DNA of 64,000 bases from Malus domestica. Lineage: Eukaryota > Streptophyta > Magnoliopsida > Rosales > Rosaceae. The DNA lies in NCBI RefSeq assembly GCF_042453785.1, contig NC_091675.1, forward strand, positions 3,050,501 to 3,114,500. The letters are read 5' to 3'. Each line of letters opens with the position of its first letter. Position 1 is the first letter of the stretch. This document shows, in pieces, positions 1 through 11,086 of the stretch. Below the pieces are notes generated by a model, which made no database searches, had not been told where the DNA came from, and saw only the letters and a list, made by a program, of their open reading frames with translations. Both the position numbers and the translations under genes were made by a program.

Positions 1-296
1 CTTTCTCCACTCAAACATGTTTCTTTTCTCTTTCTAATCCACTTTAAAGAGATTTTTAAGCACAATTAGGGCAGACTTTTTAAGGTCATAATCATGTAGC
101 TCTGGCTGATGATGTAGTGAACTAAGAAATTCGATTTTAAAAAGCTGCAAATTGAATTTTGTCAGTGTTAATTAACAGAAAAGACACGAGGAGAGTTATA
201 CAGAGAGAGGTGGATGAAACATATTGCATGGCTGACACGAGGAAATAATAGAGAACTGGCAGTGTATAATTGGTAAGTGGTAGGATCATCACATGC
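1..296. repeat. Direct repeat R1, first copy (cut by window edge)
   Basis: The first 296 bases recur at 6368-6667 in the same orientation with scattered substitutions and one 4-bp indel near the end. The match stops at the same point in both copies (after ...CATCACATGC). The first copy starts at the window edge, so its true left end is unknown. Both copies look non-coding. It may be the trace of a segmental duplication that flanks the BolA-like and GDU genes; terminal repeats of a transposon are less likely because no TG...CA ends or target duplications are visible. Confidence 0.85.
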
Positions 297-1033
297 GAGG
301 TAAGTACGCTTCCTCTTCCCTCGTTTCTATGTTTTTCATCATTTTTCCCATAATTTATGAATATATAGGCTGCTATACTTCTGGTTGCAAGTTTACATAT
401 TTATTTTTTAACCTCGGTGCTGGTTTTTCTTCTGTTTTTACTGTTTACGGCTTCAAAAGTGGATTGTTTTTTATGGGTTAGTCAAGATTTAATTAAATAT
501 GGAAATTAGGGGGTAATCACTGGATTTGGTAGTGTGAGTTTTGAAGATTAATGTGAATTTAGTTGAAGGATTCTGCAACAACTGGGAAATGATTATTTCC
601 TTTGGTACAGCTAGTGATAAAATTTGAACCCTTTAGTTTAAGGCCAGTTTGGAAATGCTTCTCATGAAAGCACTTTTGCCAAATGTTACTAGAAGCGCCT
701 TTAGTTGGTTATCTAAACGCAGTTCCAAACAGATTCTTAAGCGCTTGTTTGGGAATGCTTCTATAGGAACCTGCTCATAAGCGCTTATACTAGAAGAGCT
801 CGTATTATAAAAATGTTGAGTTTCTTCAAAAAGATAATATGAGTAAAAGCGTTTTTATGTTTTTCTGCCAAACGCAGTTAGAAGCGCTTTCAGAAGCAGT
901 CCCATATGGCTTAATATTGACTGTTATTCGAACTTGCAGGGGGTAATGTTCAAATGAAACTGGGTTAGCAAAACTTGATGTTTGCTGTATCATTTATTCT
1001 TTCCAATTTTAATTCGTACCATCATATTCGTGC
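297..1033 (+). other. Spacer or 5' intron of the BolA-like pseudogene, with a MITE-like insert
   Basis: The R1 repeat gives way at 297 to a good splice-donor-like sequence (GAGGTAAGTA). A CAG acceptor-like site lies at 1033-1035, just before the leader of the BolA-like pseudogene. This stretch could therefore be a retained 5'-UTR intron. Within it, about 638-913 is bounded by imperfect inverted ends (TAAGGCCAGTTTGGAAATGC versus the complement of ...GCAGTCCCATATGGCTTA) and carries repeated AAGCGCTT / AGAAGCGC words, typical of a non-autonomous DNA transposon. No coding capacity is seen. Confidence 0.4.
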
Positions 1034-1116
1034 AGGCGCTCAATTCTTGCATTAGAGTGCGACCTTACGTAGCTTAGAGTTATTAGGGTTTCAAGTAGAG
1101 GTGTAGACAGGGAACA

Positions 1117-1605
1117 ATGGCCGCCAACTCAATCATGGTGCGCCCTTACTCGAGCTCTGCCATCCTTACTTTCTCAACCAAGGAAAACTCTGTTGGTATT
1201 TAAGAGCCAGAGTATCAGATTGTTTGCACGATAGAGCAATTGGCAATGAAAACAGGAGCAATATGAGATTGGAATACGGTGGTGTGAGGAGATTCAGTCC
1301 TCGAGCTTCAAGCGTCCGAAATGCTGGCTCCATTGACTCCCCACTAATAGAATCCATGAAGAAAAAAGATCAAGGGGGAGCTAAATGCGGAATCCGTTAC
1401 TGTAGAAATCGAAGATATGAACGGGGATGGCGGGCATGTGGTCATTGATGTCGTCTCCTCATCATTTGAGGGACAGTGGGCTGTAAATAGGCAGAGGATG
1501 GTGTACAAAGCCATATGGGCGGAGCTTCAGAACACAGTTCATGCAGTCAGAAGACTACCAAAACCCCGGATGAAGTTTCTGGTAAGAAGTGATGATAGCG
1601 TTTAT
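1117..1605 (+). pseudogene. BolA4-like protein pseudogene
   Basis: Plant BOLA4 proteins are small organellar BolA proteins that partner monothiol glutaredoxins in iron-sulfur metabolism. An ATG at 1117 opens a leader-like stretch that stops at 1201. A second frame carries the [12 protein letters not shown] segment (about 1330-1370). A third stretch, back in the first frame, carries the strongest BolA signature: [18 protein letters not shown], then [21 protein letters not shown] (1420-1550). The conserved TTKTPDE tail follows in yet another frame near 1550-1580. At least three frame changes, one in the A-run at 1360-1370, mean no complete protein can be made. No introns interrupt the conserved core, but donor-like GTAAG follows at about 1600, so it may be a duplicated rather than a processed copy. 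Confidence 0.8.
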
Positions 1606-1636
1606 TGGCGGAATTTAATTGTTGCATTTGTTAGCA

Positions 1637-1710
1637 AGTGGTGGATTGCTTTGGTGGATAAGGCTTTTACCTTAAATCAACTGCGTCCCGAGTTCAAATC
1701 ATCCCCTCCC
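1637..1710 (+). repeat. Possible tRNA-derived SINE head
   Basis: An A-box-like TGGTGGATAAGG (about 1652-1663) is followed at SINE-like spacing by a B-box-like GAGTTCAAATC (1690-1700). This is the layout of an RNA polymerase III internal promoter. No clear A-rich tail or flanking duplication is visible, so the call is weak. Confidence 0.3.
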
Positions 1711-1759
1711 CTTAGTCTATTGCAAAACAATTGTTGGATTTGTTATAACAATTAAATTA

Positions 1760-3253
1760 GGCTACAAAGCCAAATATTATTGTCAACTGTTGTTATTATT
1801 CTTCGGATATAAGTGATACAAGAAGAGGGAGAATCGGCCACAGGAGCTCGAGTACCCTACTCTAAATCTTTGCAGCAACATGTATAGTAATCCATGCAAC
1901 CACGATTGATGAAGCTTTGATTATAGTCGTCCATGCAGGCTATGACACATCTATATTTTGAGCATTTTTTTAACGGGGATCGGAGCATTCGAGCAGTTTC
2001 GTTCCTCTCCTTCAAGTGCACATGATGACGAAACAATTTAGGAAATGCAAAAAGTAGAGAAAGAAACCGATATTAAGAAGAGATTAGATGTTAATATACC
2101 ATTAGAGAAGAGCAAGATGAGCAATATCAGCAGAGGGAATAAACACCTGCGCTTCATCTGTCTTTGAGAGCAAATGCTATATTAAGCTTTCTTTCCTTTG
2201 TGGTAACACAAATTTGTGTGATTGGGCTAATTTATATATAGTGAAGTGAACAATTGAATAAAATATGACTCATTTAGAAGTGTTTACAAAATAATTGTAA
2301 CGCCTTTAATTATAACTGCACAAAACAAAAGAGTACGCGAAAAACACCGAAAATGGAGAACAAACAATCCTTGAGAAAATGATACGGACTCATGATAAAA
2401 CTCGCGCGCATTTAATGCGGGGACGCGGCTTCGCGTGGCGTCGCACAGCGGACAACTCAAAGATTCGTGCCTACACGTTGCTTTCCAGTGGACCAAACCC
2501 AATCAAAATTATACACGTGTATGTCTCTCAGCTTTCTCGTGCCCCAATCTGAAATTTCCGGGCATTGAGTTGGGAGTTGGGAGATGTCCCAAATTTCTAA
2601 AAATAATCTTACTGGAACGTCATTCTCGTACTTTTAATTATTTATAAAATGTTATATATATATATATATATATATATATTATCTCTAATACAGTGTCTCC
2701 AATTAAAAAATTATTCCGTGACACCACAACATTTTATACCAATCTCATTCCCATAATGTTTTTGAGTTAGTGGTATTCAAGGAGAAGATTTACATAATAA
2801 TATGATTCTGACTGGTAGCTAATTTTGTTTTTTGTTCCTAATTTTGCTTCATTAGCGTTCATGATATTTAAACGTAAAACCTCCATCAAGATGGAACTCA
2901 GTATCGTTAGAATTTCTTGTGCTCCAAATCCAAGCTTTTCCTATGTTTAGAAAATGCGTGGGGAGAAAGGCAAAGAAAGATAAATTATCCTTCTTAATTA
3001 GTGCAATACGGCTCTATTTAACAATTAAGCTGGAAAGATAAGAACAAAAATCTCTAACGTCAACTGCAACTAATTAATTCTGCTTTAATGTCAAATCTCA
3101 TCAAAACTAATAAATCTCATACAAAATTTGCATTTTCCGGATCAAAACATAGAAATACCCCAAACCCCACCAGAAAAATAACAGAGCACTCTGTTTTTCT
3201 TCCTCTCTCAAGAAATATATGCCAAAACTGAAACAGAGCAAGCTGAGTTAAGC
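1760..3253. other. Intergenic DNA
   Basis: No convincing exon is seen on either strand; the short reading frames lack recognisable motifs. It contains an (AT)n microsatellite at about 2653-2680. Bases 3160-3250 should hold the 3' untranslated region of the minus-strand GDU gene. Confidence 0.6.
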
Positions 3254-3853
3254 TCACTGGTTTTCATGTTGTACTTGTCCTTCTTGTAATCGCCTCTGCT
3301 GAGTCTCCGATTCATCGTCTTGGTTCCGAATATTTTCGGGTTCTTCGGGATCATGGGACCCTATTTCTTCTGTCACTTTCTCGGAGCTCTCCTCCTTATT
3401 TACTTCTTCGCTCATCCCCTGTTCGTCGGCATGATCGTCAGCGCCGCCGAAAGAAGCAGCTTTCGAGCACACGGAAACCGGCGTGGCCAAGAAAGTTGGG
3501 TTCTCATTCCCCGCCATAATAACCAAAATCTTCTCCTCGAACACCTTCACTGATTTATTCGACCCGTCGCCTTTCTCGTCGCCGCCGCCGCTCTCTAGGT
3601 CTCGCTCGCCTCCCTCTCTGTCCTCCAACCGGCTCGAAAGCTTCCAGTAAGAGCAGGCAAGGATCAACAGAGCAAAAGCAATCAGACCCAACATCCCCGC
3701 CAGGCCTCCGAATAGGTAGGGCACCGGAGAGTGCCACGGCGAGTGCTGCTGCTGCTGCTGCCGCCCCATGGTTGTTGCAGTTGGCGGCAGGGATGATTCC
3801 AGTGGGGATTTTGCCACCGGAGTTGCAGTAGAGAAAGCAATTACGGTTCTCAT
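3254..3853 (-). CDS. GLUTAMINE DUMPER (GDU) family membrane protein
   Basis: GDU proteins are small plant single-pass membrane proteins that alter amino-acid export and interact with LOG2-type ubiquitin ligases. This intronless frame encodes 199 residues. After a Ser/Pro/Gln-rich N-terminus comes the signature SPWHSPVPYLFGGLAGMLGL, running into one hydrophobic helix (about residues 46-68) and the SYWKLS boundary. The hallmark cytosolic VIMAG box is at residues 111-115, followed by FLATP (121-125). The C-terminus is long, acidic and low in complexity. The start at 3853 is the first ATG downstream of a TATA box at 3979-3986. Length, one exon, and helix plus VIMAG all fit the family. A CAG/CTG run at about 3743-3763 encodes five Gln and may vary in length. 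All key motifs are present, so the gene is probably functional. Confidence 0.93.
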   Translation of the reverse strand: MRTVIAFSTATPVAKSPLESSLPPTATTMGRQQQQQHSPWHSPVPYLFGGLAGMLGLIAFALLILACSYWKLSSRLEDREGGERDLESGGGDEKGDGSNKSVKVFEEKILVIMAGNENPTFLATPVSVCSKAASFGGADDHADEQGMSEEVNKEESSEKVTEEIGSHDPEEPENIRNQDDESETQQRRLQEGQVQHENQ

Positions 3854-3978
3854 ATTTATGTTTAAATTTTAATATATATTTTTTTTAATTGGATTTTTGG
3901 AAATTTGGAAGGTTTTTGAGTCGATGAAAAGAAGGTGAGGAAATTTGAGCTGAAGAAAATGGAGGTGGTGGGTTATGG

Positions 3979-3986
3979 TATTTATA
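3979..3986 (-). promoter_or_regulatory. TATA box of the GDU gene
   Basis: Read on the minus strand this is TATAAATA, about 125 bp upstream of the GDU start codon. Transcription would begin near 3950, leaving a 5' leader of roughly 100 nt. Confidence 0.6.
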
Positions 3987-4176
3987 GCAGGGGAAAAGTG
4001 ATTGTCTCTCTGCTTTTTTTTTTTTTTTTTTTAACTGTTTCACGGATTTGGCCCTGTTTTTCTGTTGTGTGCACTTCACGGTTGGAACATGCTGATGGAG
4101 AGCATTAAGGGGTTTGGGGGCTATAAAAAACACGAACCGATGATTCTTGGGGCCCAAGTTATGAATTTATATTCGG

Positions 4177-4319
4177 TGGTACTATCGATATATCTATTTT
4201 TATCTTTTACATAATTTTTTTAAATTTTAGTCATCAGATCGAATTAATTGAAGAAGATCAGTGGACAAAAATTAACAAAGGTGTGAAAGATAAATAGAGA
4301 TGTATGAATAGCACTATCG
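4177..4319. mobile_element. MITE, family S copy 1
   Basis: The ends are imperfect inverted repeats: GGTACTATCGATATATCTATTTTTATC on the left and the complement of GATAAATAGAGATGTATGAATAGCACTATC on the right. Two more elements with the same GATAGTG...ATTTTTA termini lie in intron 1 of the last GLR gene (55,475-55,618 and 55,732-55,877). About 140 bp, no coding capacity. Confidence 0.55.
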
Positions 4320-4954
4320 TGTATATTATGATAATTATATTTAAATTCGTTAGATTGCGAGCCTAAGACTAAGCTACCGATCAAGATAAAATATATCATG
4401 ATGTGTGATTCAAATTCGTTATCTAAAATTGAATGCATTCGTGTAACCACAAGAGTCTAACAATGAAACGTTAACATTAGATGACACTTTCAAACCTTTT
4501 ATTTATTTGGAAGTTTCAACTGTAAAAATGTTATCAAGTTATCATCCTTGTAAGGCTATATAATTTCCCATTTAAGTGTTACACCTTCTTCAAATTTAGA
4601 AGAAAACAACGTATAGAAGTGCTCCAATTAATATACTAAAAGAAGGAATATAATAGGTGGTGCCTATTGCTGAAGCAATAAACTTTTCTTGGCCAATCAG
4701 CTTTATTTTATTTTTTTCTGGGTTCAATGTTGGCCCATGAGCTTGTTGGGCGATGATTATAATTTGGGTGTTTTTTTGTTTATCTTTTAATGTTTACTAT
4801 CCTATTTATTACTTTTTGATGAATTTAATTTTAAGATTTAATTATGTCTATCTATTATATATATCTCAAAATTTAAATTCACCTAATAATAAAAAAAAAA
4901 TAGTAAACAATACCACCGCTTAAAGGTAGTGAGCAAAACTATTTCCTTAAAATT

Positions 4955-5230
4955 TTCAATATTGCACTGAAGTGGATTATAGAATATCTAAATTTGAAGA
5001 GATGATGCGATTTGTTATTCTAACCCTCAACTAATAATGTGTACTCTTATTACTTTTTGAGATGTGATCAATATTGCACTGAAGTGGATTATAGAATATC
5101 TAAATTTTCAATTGTAAGAGAGTGGTACTTGAAGAACATGATTAACAACAGTAATTTGTACTCTTATTACTTTTTGAGATGTGGGATGATGAGGAATATA
5201 AATTATTATTCTGACCCTCAACTAATAATG
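4955..5230. repeat. Locally shuffled duplications
   Basis: Three short blocks each occur twice in this 275-bp stretch. They are TCAATATTGCACTGAAGTGG... at about 4958 and 5068, GTACTCTTATTACTTTTTGA at about 5040 and 5158, and ACCCTCAACTAATAATGTGT at about 5022 and 5213. The order suggests nested tandem duplication followed by deletion. It is non-coding. Confidence 0.7.
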
Positions 5231-5290
5231 TGTCTAGAAGGGAATGTTTTAGGTGGATGATGAAACTAAACATCTTTACTATTTCACATT

Positions 5291-5426
5291 AAATTTAAGG
5301 AATTGTTATTAGCATTTAAAAAAAATTTATTATACACTCCTGACAAATGTATTTTTCTTTTTAATTATAGAAAGTTTGGAATGCCAAATGAGATTTTAAG
5401 AGTGCTAATAACAATTTCTTAAATTT
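5291..5426. mobile_element. Short MITE with near-perfect terminal inverted repeats
   Basis: AAATTTAAGGAATTGTTATT at 5291 is matched by the inverted complement of ...AATAACAATTTCTTAAATTT ending at 5426. The terminal repeats are about 24 bp with one mismatch. The element is 136 bp and non-coding. Confidence 0.75.
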
Positions 5427-5788
5427 AATACAAAACAAAATATAACAAAATACGTTGTTTTAGCATAACAACTTATATAAAACAGATGTACGGTTACTGT
5501 GACATTTTATATCAATTTTATAATATTAGGTAGAAGTTTCTTTTACACATATCTTTATAGTTTAAACCGTTGACATAAGACGTCTTGATAACAGTGTATC
5601 CGTACATTGTTCTCCTACTCTAGGGTTTTGTTTCATGCTTGGGTCATATCTGAAGCCAGAGTAAAAACCCACTAAGTTAATTAGTCTTAAAGGGAGATTA
5701 TGTGTATCGAATGAAAATGATATTACAACAGTCATTGGATTAGGATAGAAAAGAATAGGCAATTGGTGGGTAAAGTGGCAGCAAAACT

Positions 5789-6302
5789 TGCATCACTTGC
5801 TTAGAGCATTTTCAAATGAGATGTCAAATTTTAAACATAAAATTTAAATTTGATAGCATATGTGACATTTTGGCATCTTTTTAAATTTTATTGTCCACCC
5901 GACATGTCAAACTAAATTATTATTTTATTATATTATAAAATAAATGATTAAATTAATAAAAACTTAATAAAATGCATTTAATAATTATGAAATCCGGACC
6001 ATTCACCATTTCTTTTTAACAAGAGGGGATCGTTCATTTACCTCAACTGAACAAAAGGGAAACGGGTCAACAACAACATTAATTGCAATTATGATTAAAC
6101 CAATAAAAAACTTAATAAAAAGCATTAATAATTAATTTTGAAGTTGTTGTCAAATTTGACAGCAACTTTCTTGCTGTCAATCCATGTCATCGCCACATAG
6201 GATTTGACATTTTAGTTGGAGAACATTAGTGTGGTATTTTTTTACTGTTATATCTTATGTAGACATTTTGACATCTCTTTTAGAGATGATTCTAGTGATC
6301 TG
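5789..6302. mobile_element. MITE of about 510 bp with imperfect inverted ends
   Basis: The left end (ATCACTTGCTTAGAGCATTT, then GAGATGTCAAA) pairs with the inverted complement of the right end (TTTGACATCTCTTTTAGAGA, then TGATTCTAGTGAT). The interior repeats ATTTGACA words and is AT-rich with no coding frame. It sits between the GDU gene and the second R1 copy. Confidence 0.6.
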
Positions 6303-6367
6303 ATTGATGTTGTGTCCCAATTGATACCACCATAATTAAATAACCATATTTATATGTAGCAACCCCA

Positions 6368-6667
6368 CTTTCTCCACTCAAACATGTTTCTTTTCTCTTT
6401 CTAATCTGCTTAAAAGAGATTTTTAAGCACAATTAGGGCAGACTTTGTAAAGTCATAATCATGTAGCACTGGCTGATGATGTAGTGAACTAAGAAATTCA
6501 ATTTAAAAAAGCTGCAAATTGAATTTTGTCGGGGTTAATTAACAGAAAAGACACGAGGAGAGTTATAGAGAAAGAGGTGTATGAAACATATTGCATAGCT
6601 GACAAGAGGAAATAATAGAGAACTGGCAGTGTATAATAAGTTGGTAAGTGGTAGGATCATCACATGC
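6368..6667. repeat. Direct repeat R1, second copy
   Basis: Same-strand match to 1-296 with a 4-bp insertion near the right end. The sequence right of this copy (TTTGTAGCTAAAC...) differs from that right of the first copy, so the duplication or the insertion of the BolA-like block breaks exactly here. Confidence 0.85.
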
Positions 6668-9255
6668 TTTGTAGCTAAACAAAAGAAATGTTAATTGTAG
6701 CTTTGGAATGACTTAATAGGATCAATTATTTGATCAAGTACAGAGAATTAGCTAGCAAGTCAATCAACTCAGGTGGATAAAGATTGTGACTAGGGGGAGG
6801 AGGGGTCAGGGAACATTGGGAAAATATTTTGTGTGGGATTACGGCTTTTTTTGGTGCTTTGCCATTATAATATATCCCCCACCTTTGTACACACAGCCAT
6901 CCTCTTTTTGCTTTGCTTGCCCACCACTTTATGCTTTGCTTGCCACCTTCTACGCCCAGCAGGTCCCATTGCCTCCGTCATTTGTCCCTTCGTTCTCCCA
7001 CCCTATTTCTATCTGTATATGTATTTCAACACATTAGGAGTGTACAAAAAGGTCTCAAGTTCGAAAACCCTAGAAAAAACTAAATGAGGATGCTTTACGT
7101 ATGTAAGACTAGTAATGATACGTAACGGTTGAATTTTCTATAGACGATAATCTAAATGTTTCTTTTGCTGTTACAGTACCTGGGTTCATCATCATATACG
7201 GTGAGGGATCAAAGATGAGTAACATGACTTCATTATTTATTTGGTTCGTTGTAGGAAGGCATGCATGCTGAGTTGATGTTTGTAACCAGCTAGCTGGCTA
7301 GGGTTTTAATTCTCATCTTTAAGCATCTTTCGTGACTCACGAGTCACGACAGATTTTCAATTTGACCGTCACATGTCACTATACTAATTGTGGGATATGT
7401 GTGCTAAAAAGTTAATAACTTAAAAAATAAAATTTCCCACAACTTCTATTAAAACACGTAATGTACCATATTCGTGCCTGTGTAATTTTCTTAATGGTTC
7501 ATTTTACATATGAAAGTTGTCAATGGTGATGGATTCTTTATACACATTACACAGTTTAGACAAAAAGATATATTGCTACAAGTCAGACAAGTAGAAAAAG
7601 GAGAAATACCTTTGTGTAGTTTTTGGTTTATGAGAAATTAATCATAAATCTAATAATTTTGTGGCTGCTTTAGACATTGTGTCACACAGACGTTTAAACT
7701 CTGATATTATAATTCTTTAAAATAAAAAAAATTATGTAAGTTTCATAATATTTAGAAATAAAAAAGTATAAAGTGCATGATTTAATGGCAATTTTTACGA
7801 AGGAAAATGAGGAATGCGTTGCAAGCAAACTTAATGTGGAATTCAACTTTATTCTCTCCTAGTTTTCTGACATTTGGTACCCAAATTTTTGCTTAAACAT
7901 GAACTTTATACCAACGTTTTTTGTTTTAGTCACGCTTAAGTATTTTAACAATATTCTCTCTCCTTTTTCTGCTGTGTCATGGATTCCATGTTCTACATTG
8001 TACTTTAATTTCATGCATAAAGGCCTAAACGCAATTAGTAAATTGTAATTACCCTTTAAACACGATTTAAAACCAATTTTACTTCATCACGTTATATATT
8101 CCCTTTCTGTCACTCAAAGCCACTTAGAAAGTTGAAATTCTTCTCTGCAGAGTTAACTTTGGTATCACCTTTCTTTTCACAAAACTCAAACAGATAATTA
8201 AGGAGATGTCCATTCAACTTTTGTACTTAATCTTCCTTTTTAACCACTAAATTCGTTGTTTTCATTAGTACCTAGAAGATTATTACCGGACAGGACACAT
8301 CTATTCATGGAAAAGCCTCTACAGACTTGCAGTGTATATATGGTTCAGATTGACATCACAAACTCTGAGTGGAGCACCAATTAGGGTTTCTGCCCCGCCA
8401 CTTTATGATAAAAGTAATTAATTGGTAAGTGATGGTAAGGGATTGCCCGAACGATGTGAAATATATTAGTATTATAGTCAAAATCTATTGGACAGTACAG
8501 TACTTGTAATGGATAGGAGGCATGATTAAGCCAAAATTTGTTCATATTTAACGAAAAGGTTAGCGTCCAAACTAATCTAATTAGCAGAAACAAAGAAACC
8601 ATGGGTAGGGTTTAGTGTTGGGAATCTTCTGCCCCAACTTGAGTGGTTTTGTGACGTACCTATCCTTTTAATATATGCTTTTCCCTTTGATTTAGATAAG
8701 GGAAGTAAAGTAGCACTAGCTCATAAGTCTGTAGCCATCACATAATACATTGCACCAAATCACACACACACATATATATATATATATGTTATATGCATTA
8801 TATTACTATAACATATTTATGTTTCGGTTTGGAGTAAAAACAAGCAATGAGACAATTGTTTCTACAACATTTAAGAGCGCTGGTTGTTGTATAGAAACAT
8901 ATTTGTCTCGTCATACCATCCCAAGTATGTTTTTTTCTTTAGTATTTTGGAGGGATTCTTAGCTATCATTTATTGCAACCCTTACAAAGCAGATTCTCTC
9001 ATGTATCTAAGAAATGGCATACCTTAGACAAAGACCAAATCTGAAATTGGGATAGTGAGTTAAGCAACGTCCCAGATGCTGCATGTCACACTTTTAAAAG
9101 TTGTATTTCTCAGTTATATATGGGGAGTTTAATTATTCTATTTCATTTTCGTAGGTCAATTTAATAGAGATTTAGTACACAAAAGAAGATGCAGGAATCA
9201 ATACAATTCGCGAAATAGTGATTGCTTCGAGAAATTTTTTATTGTGATCGAAATA
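6668..9255. other. Intergenic DNA
   Basis: No recognisable gene. Reading frames at 6786-7087 are pyrimidine-rich and lack motifs. A CA/TA microsatellite lies at about 8762-8788. Sequence around 7385-7490 resembles the MITE at 9256-9368 in inverted orientation (AAGTTAATAACTTAAAAAATAA... and ACACGTAATGTACCAT), so it is probably a diverged member of the same family. Confidence 0.55.
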
Positions 9256-9368
9256 GGGTGGTACACCACGTGTTTTTATATAAGTTGTGAGAAATTTTAT
9301 TTTTAAGTTATTAACTTTTTAACACACATATACCATAAATTGTCTAGTAACACGTGATGTACCATCCC
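9256..9368. mobile_element. 113-bp MITE
   Basis: It starts GGGTGGTACACCACGTGTTT and ends with the near-inverse (AACACGTGATGTACCATCCC), giving about 20-bp terminal inverted repeats with three mismatches. Its right terminus is included in the tandem duplication that follows. Confidence 0.7.
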
Positions 9369-9717
9369 GTGTACCAGTCATACTAAAAAATCTCTCGATT
9401 GCTTAAGTGTAAAGATTATTACCAAAGCACACTCATCAAGTCGTTTCCTTAATTTATGTGCATATTATAAAAACAAAAGGACCCAAAATTTGGCTAATAT
9501 TCGAAAATATAATCTCTCTTCATTTTCTTTTGTAACACGTGATGTACAATTCCGTGTATCAGTTATACTGAAAAATCTCTCGATTGCTTCACTGTAAAGA
9601 TTATTACCAGAGCACACTCATCAAGTCGTTTCCTTAATTTATGCGCATATTATAAAAACAAAAGGACCCAAATTTTGGCTAATATTTGAAAATATAATCT
9701 CTCTTCCTTTTCTTTTC
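9347..9717. repeat. Tandem duplication, two copies of about 185 bp
   Basis: GTAACACGTGATGTAC begins copy 1 at 9347 and copy 2 at 9532. The copies match through TAAAGATTATTACCA and CATCAAGTCGTTTCCTTAAT with few differences, so the duplication is fairly recent. Non-coding. Confidence 0.85.
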
Positions 9718-10941
9718 GTAATACTATTACATATTTGCATGCACGGTGTGAAAATTTGATGGATTCAAAATTCAAAATTCTGTTTACTCTGATTTATTCC
9801 AAATTATGATTCTAATTAGATTTGTAAATCCCACTTTGTGTTGGCCTTGGCCATTCACAAAAGGTCACTGTTTGCAGGGTGTTTTTATTTCTTCTTTTTT
9901 TCACTCACTAGGCACAAGTGTCAACGTCCACAGTGGAGGCCAGTGGCCACGTATTCATATTTGTTTGAAAAATCAACTTTTTCTTCTTCTTATTTTTCCC
10001 TATTTTTATTGTTTTTATTTGTTCTTTATTTTTATGGATTCTTGGATGCCAAGGCCAGTTGAACAAGGAATATATCAACTCTGGTTTCCTTCATAGCTAA
10101 TAAGGTCTGAGTGATTTGGACTCAAGTTTTTATCAGACCATGCTGATTTGACACTGTTTAAATAGTGACTCATTTATGCTACTATACAGGATTTTTCACA
10201 TTTAATGTTATAGGACTTTTTTTCCACTAAAATGATTCTAAAACGTATAAATTGATGATAGTAATGCAAGAATGGAGCCCGAAAATTTTAAACGGACTAC
10301 AATTTTTTTTTCAAAATCAGTTTTTAACAATTAAATATGCTGTGATAACATTCAAGAACCATATCTAATCATTAGACGGTAATTATACTAACCTAGTCTT
10401 TGGTTGAATTTAGTAGCAATCAAATGCAGGAATTGAAAACAAGATTGGGCTCAAAACTTGAGCCCATCTCAACTTGAGGAAAATCCAGGGCCAGTTTAAG
10501 ACTTATCGAAAAGGTTTCTAAGCCAGAAAAGTAAAATCCAAACAATATTGTTTTTATATTGTGGATAGAGGTGGAAAAAAATACCAAAAATCTCAAACCG
10601 TACCCAAAAAATTCCAAAACCAAACTGAAAAAATCTCAAATAAAAAATCCTGAAAATTTCGGTACCTAATTACAAACCGATTATGAAATTTCGGTACGGG
10701 AATTGGTCTTTCAATCTAACTTTTTTGGTAACCCAAACCGAACCGAAGTTAAAATATATATAATTTTAGATATTATAGGCTGTTGGATTGGTTGAGAATT
10801 AATCTTAGCCGTTCATTCAAAATGAAACCCCAAGACTCCCGCTCCGCTTGACCTCCACTATTTCACTCTCGCCCCCTTTCCTTCAGACTCTCTCTCAATC
10901 GCTCACTCTCGAAAAACAAGTTCAAACGCCGCTCCCGAAAT
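9718..10941. other. Intergenic DNA
   Basis: No supported exon. At 10,560-10,745 the sequence repeats ACCGAAA/AACCGA-type words (TTTCGGTACCTAATTACAAA, AACCCAAACCGAACCGAAG), resembling a dispersed repeat. Frames at 9806-10,096 are hydrophobic but without family motifs. Confidence 0.5.
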
Positions 10942-11086
10942 TATACCTGCCACAAGTCGCTGCATGTAGACTAAGGTAAAATATTTAATTAAATTTTGGG
11001 TTTTTTCAAACTTAAAAAAAGAAAAAACCCAAAATTTAATTAAACAGTTTACCTTAGTCTACATCTAACGGCTTGTGGTAGATATG
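10942..11086. repeat. Hairpin palindrome at the edge of a kinase-like gene copy
   Basis: Arms at about 10,942-11,007 and 11,021-11,086 are inverted copies joined by a loop of about 13 bp. Each arm carries GTAGACTAAGGTAAA, an exon end plus splice donor of the kinase-like gene also present at 27,170 and 28,370, followed by TTTAATTAAATTTTGGGTTT. This is the smallest of three head-to-head inversions of the same gene in the window. Confidence 0.85.

Noticed and set aside
6786-7087. Pair of overlapping frames with Cys/Pro/Phe-rich peptides
   Set aside because: Pyrimidine-rich DNA open in two frames; no promoter, splice or family evidence.
10942-11086. Rho-independent-type terminator or microRNA precursor
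   Set aside because: This is plant nuclear DNA, and both arms match exon-intron sequence of the kinase-like family, so gene inversion explains the hairpin; a small-RNA role remains possible but unsupported.
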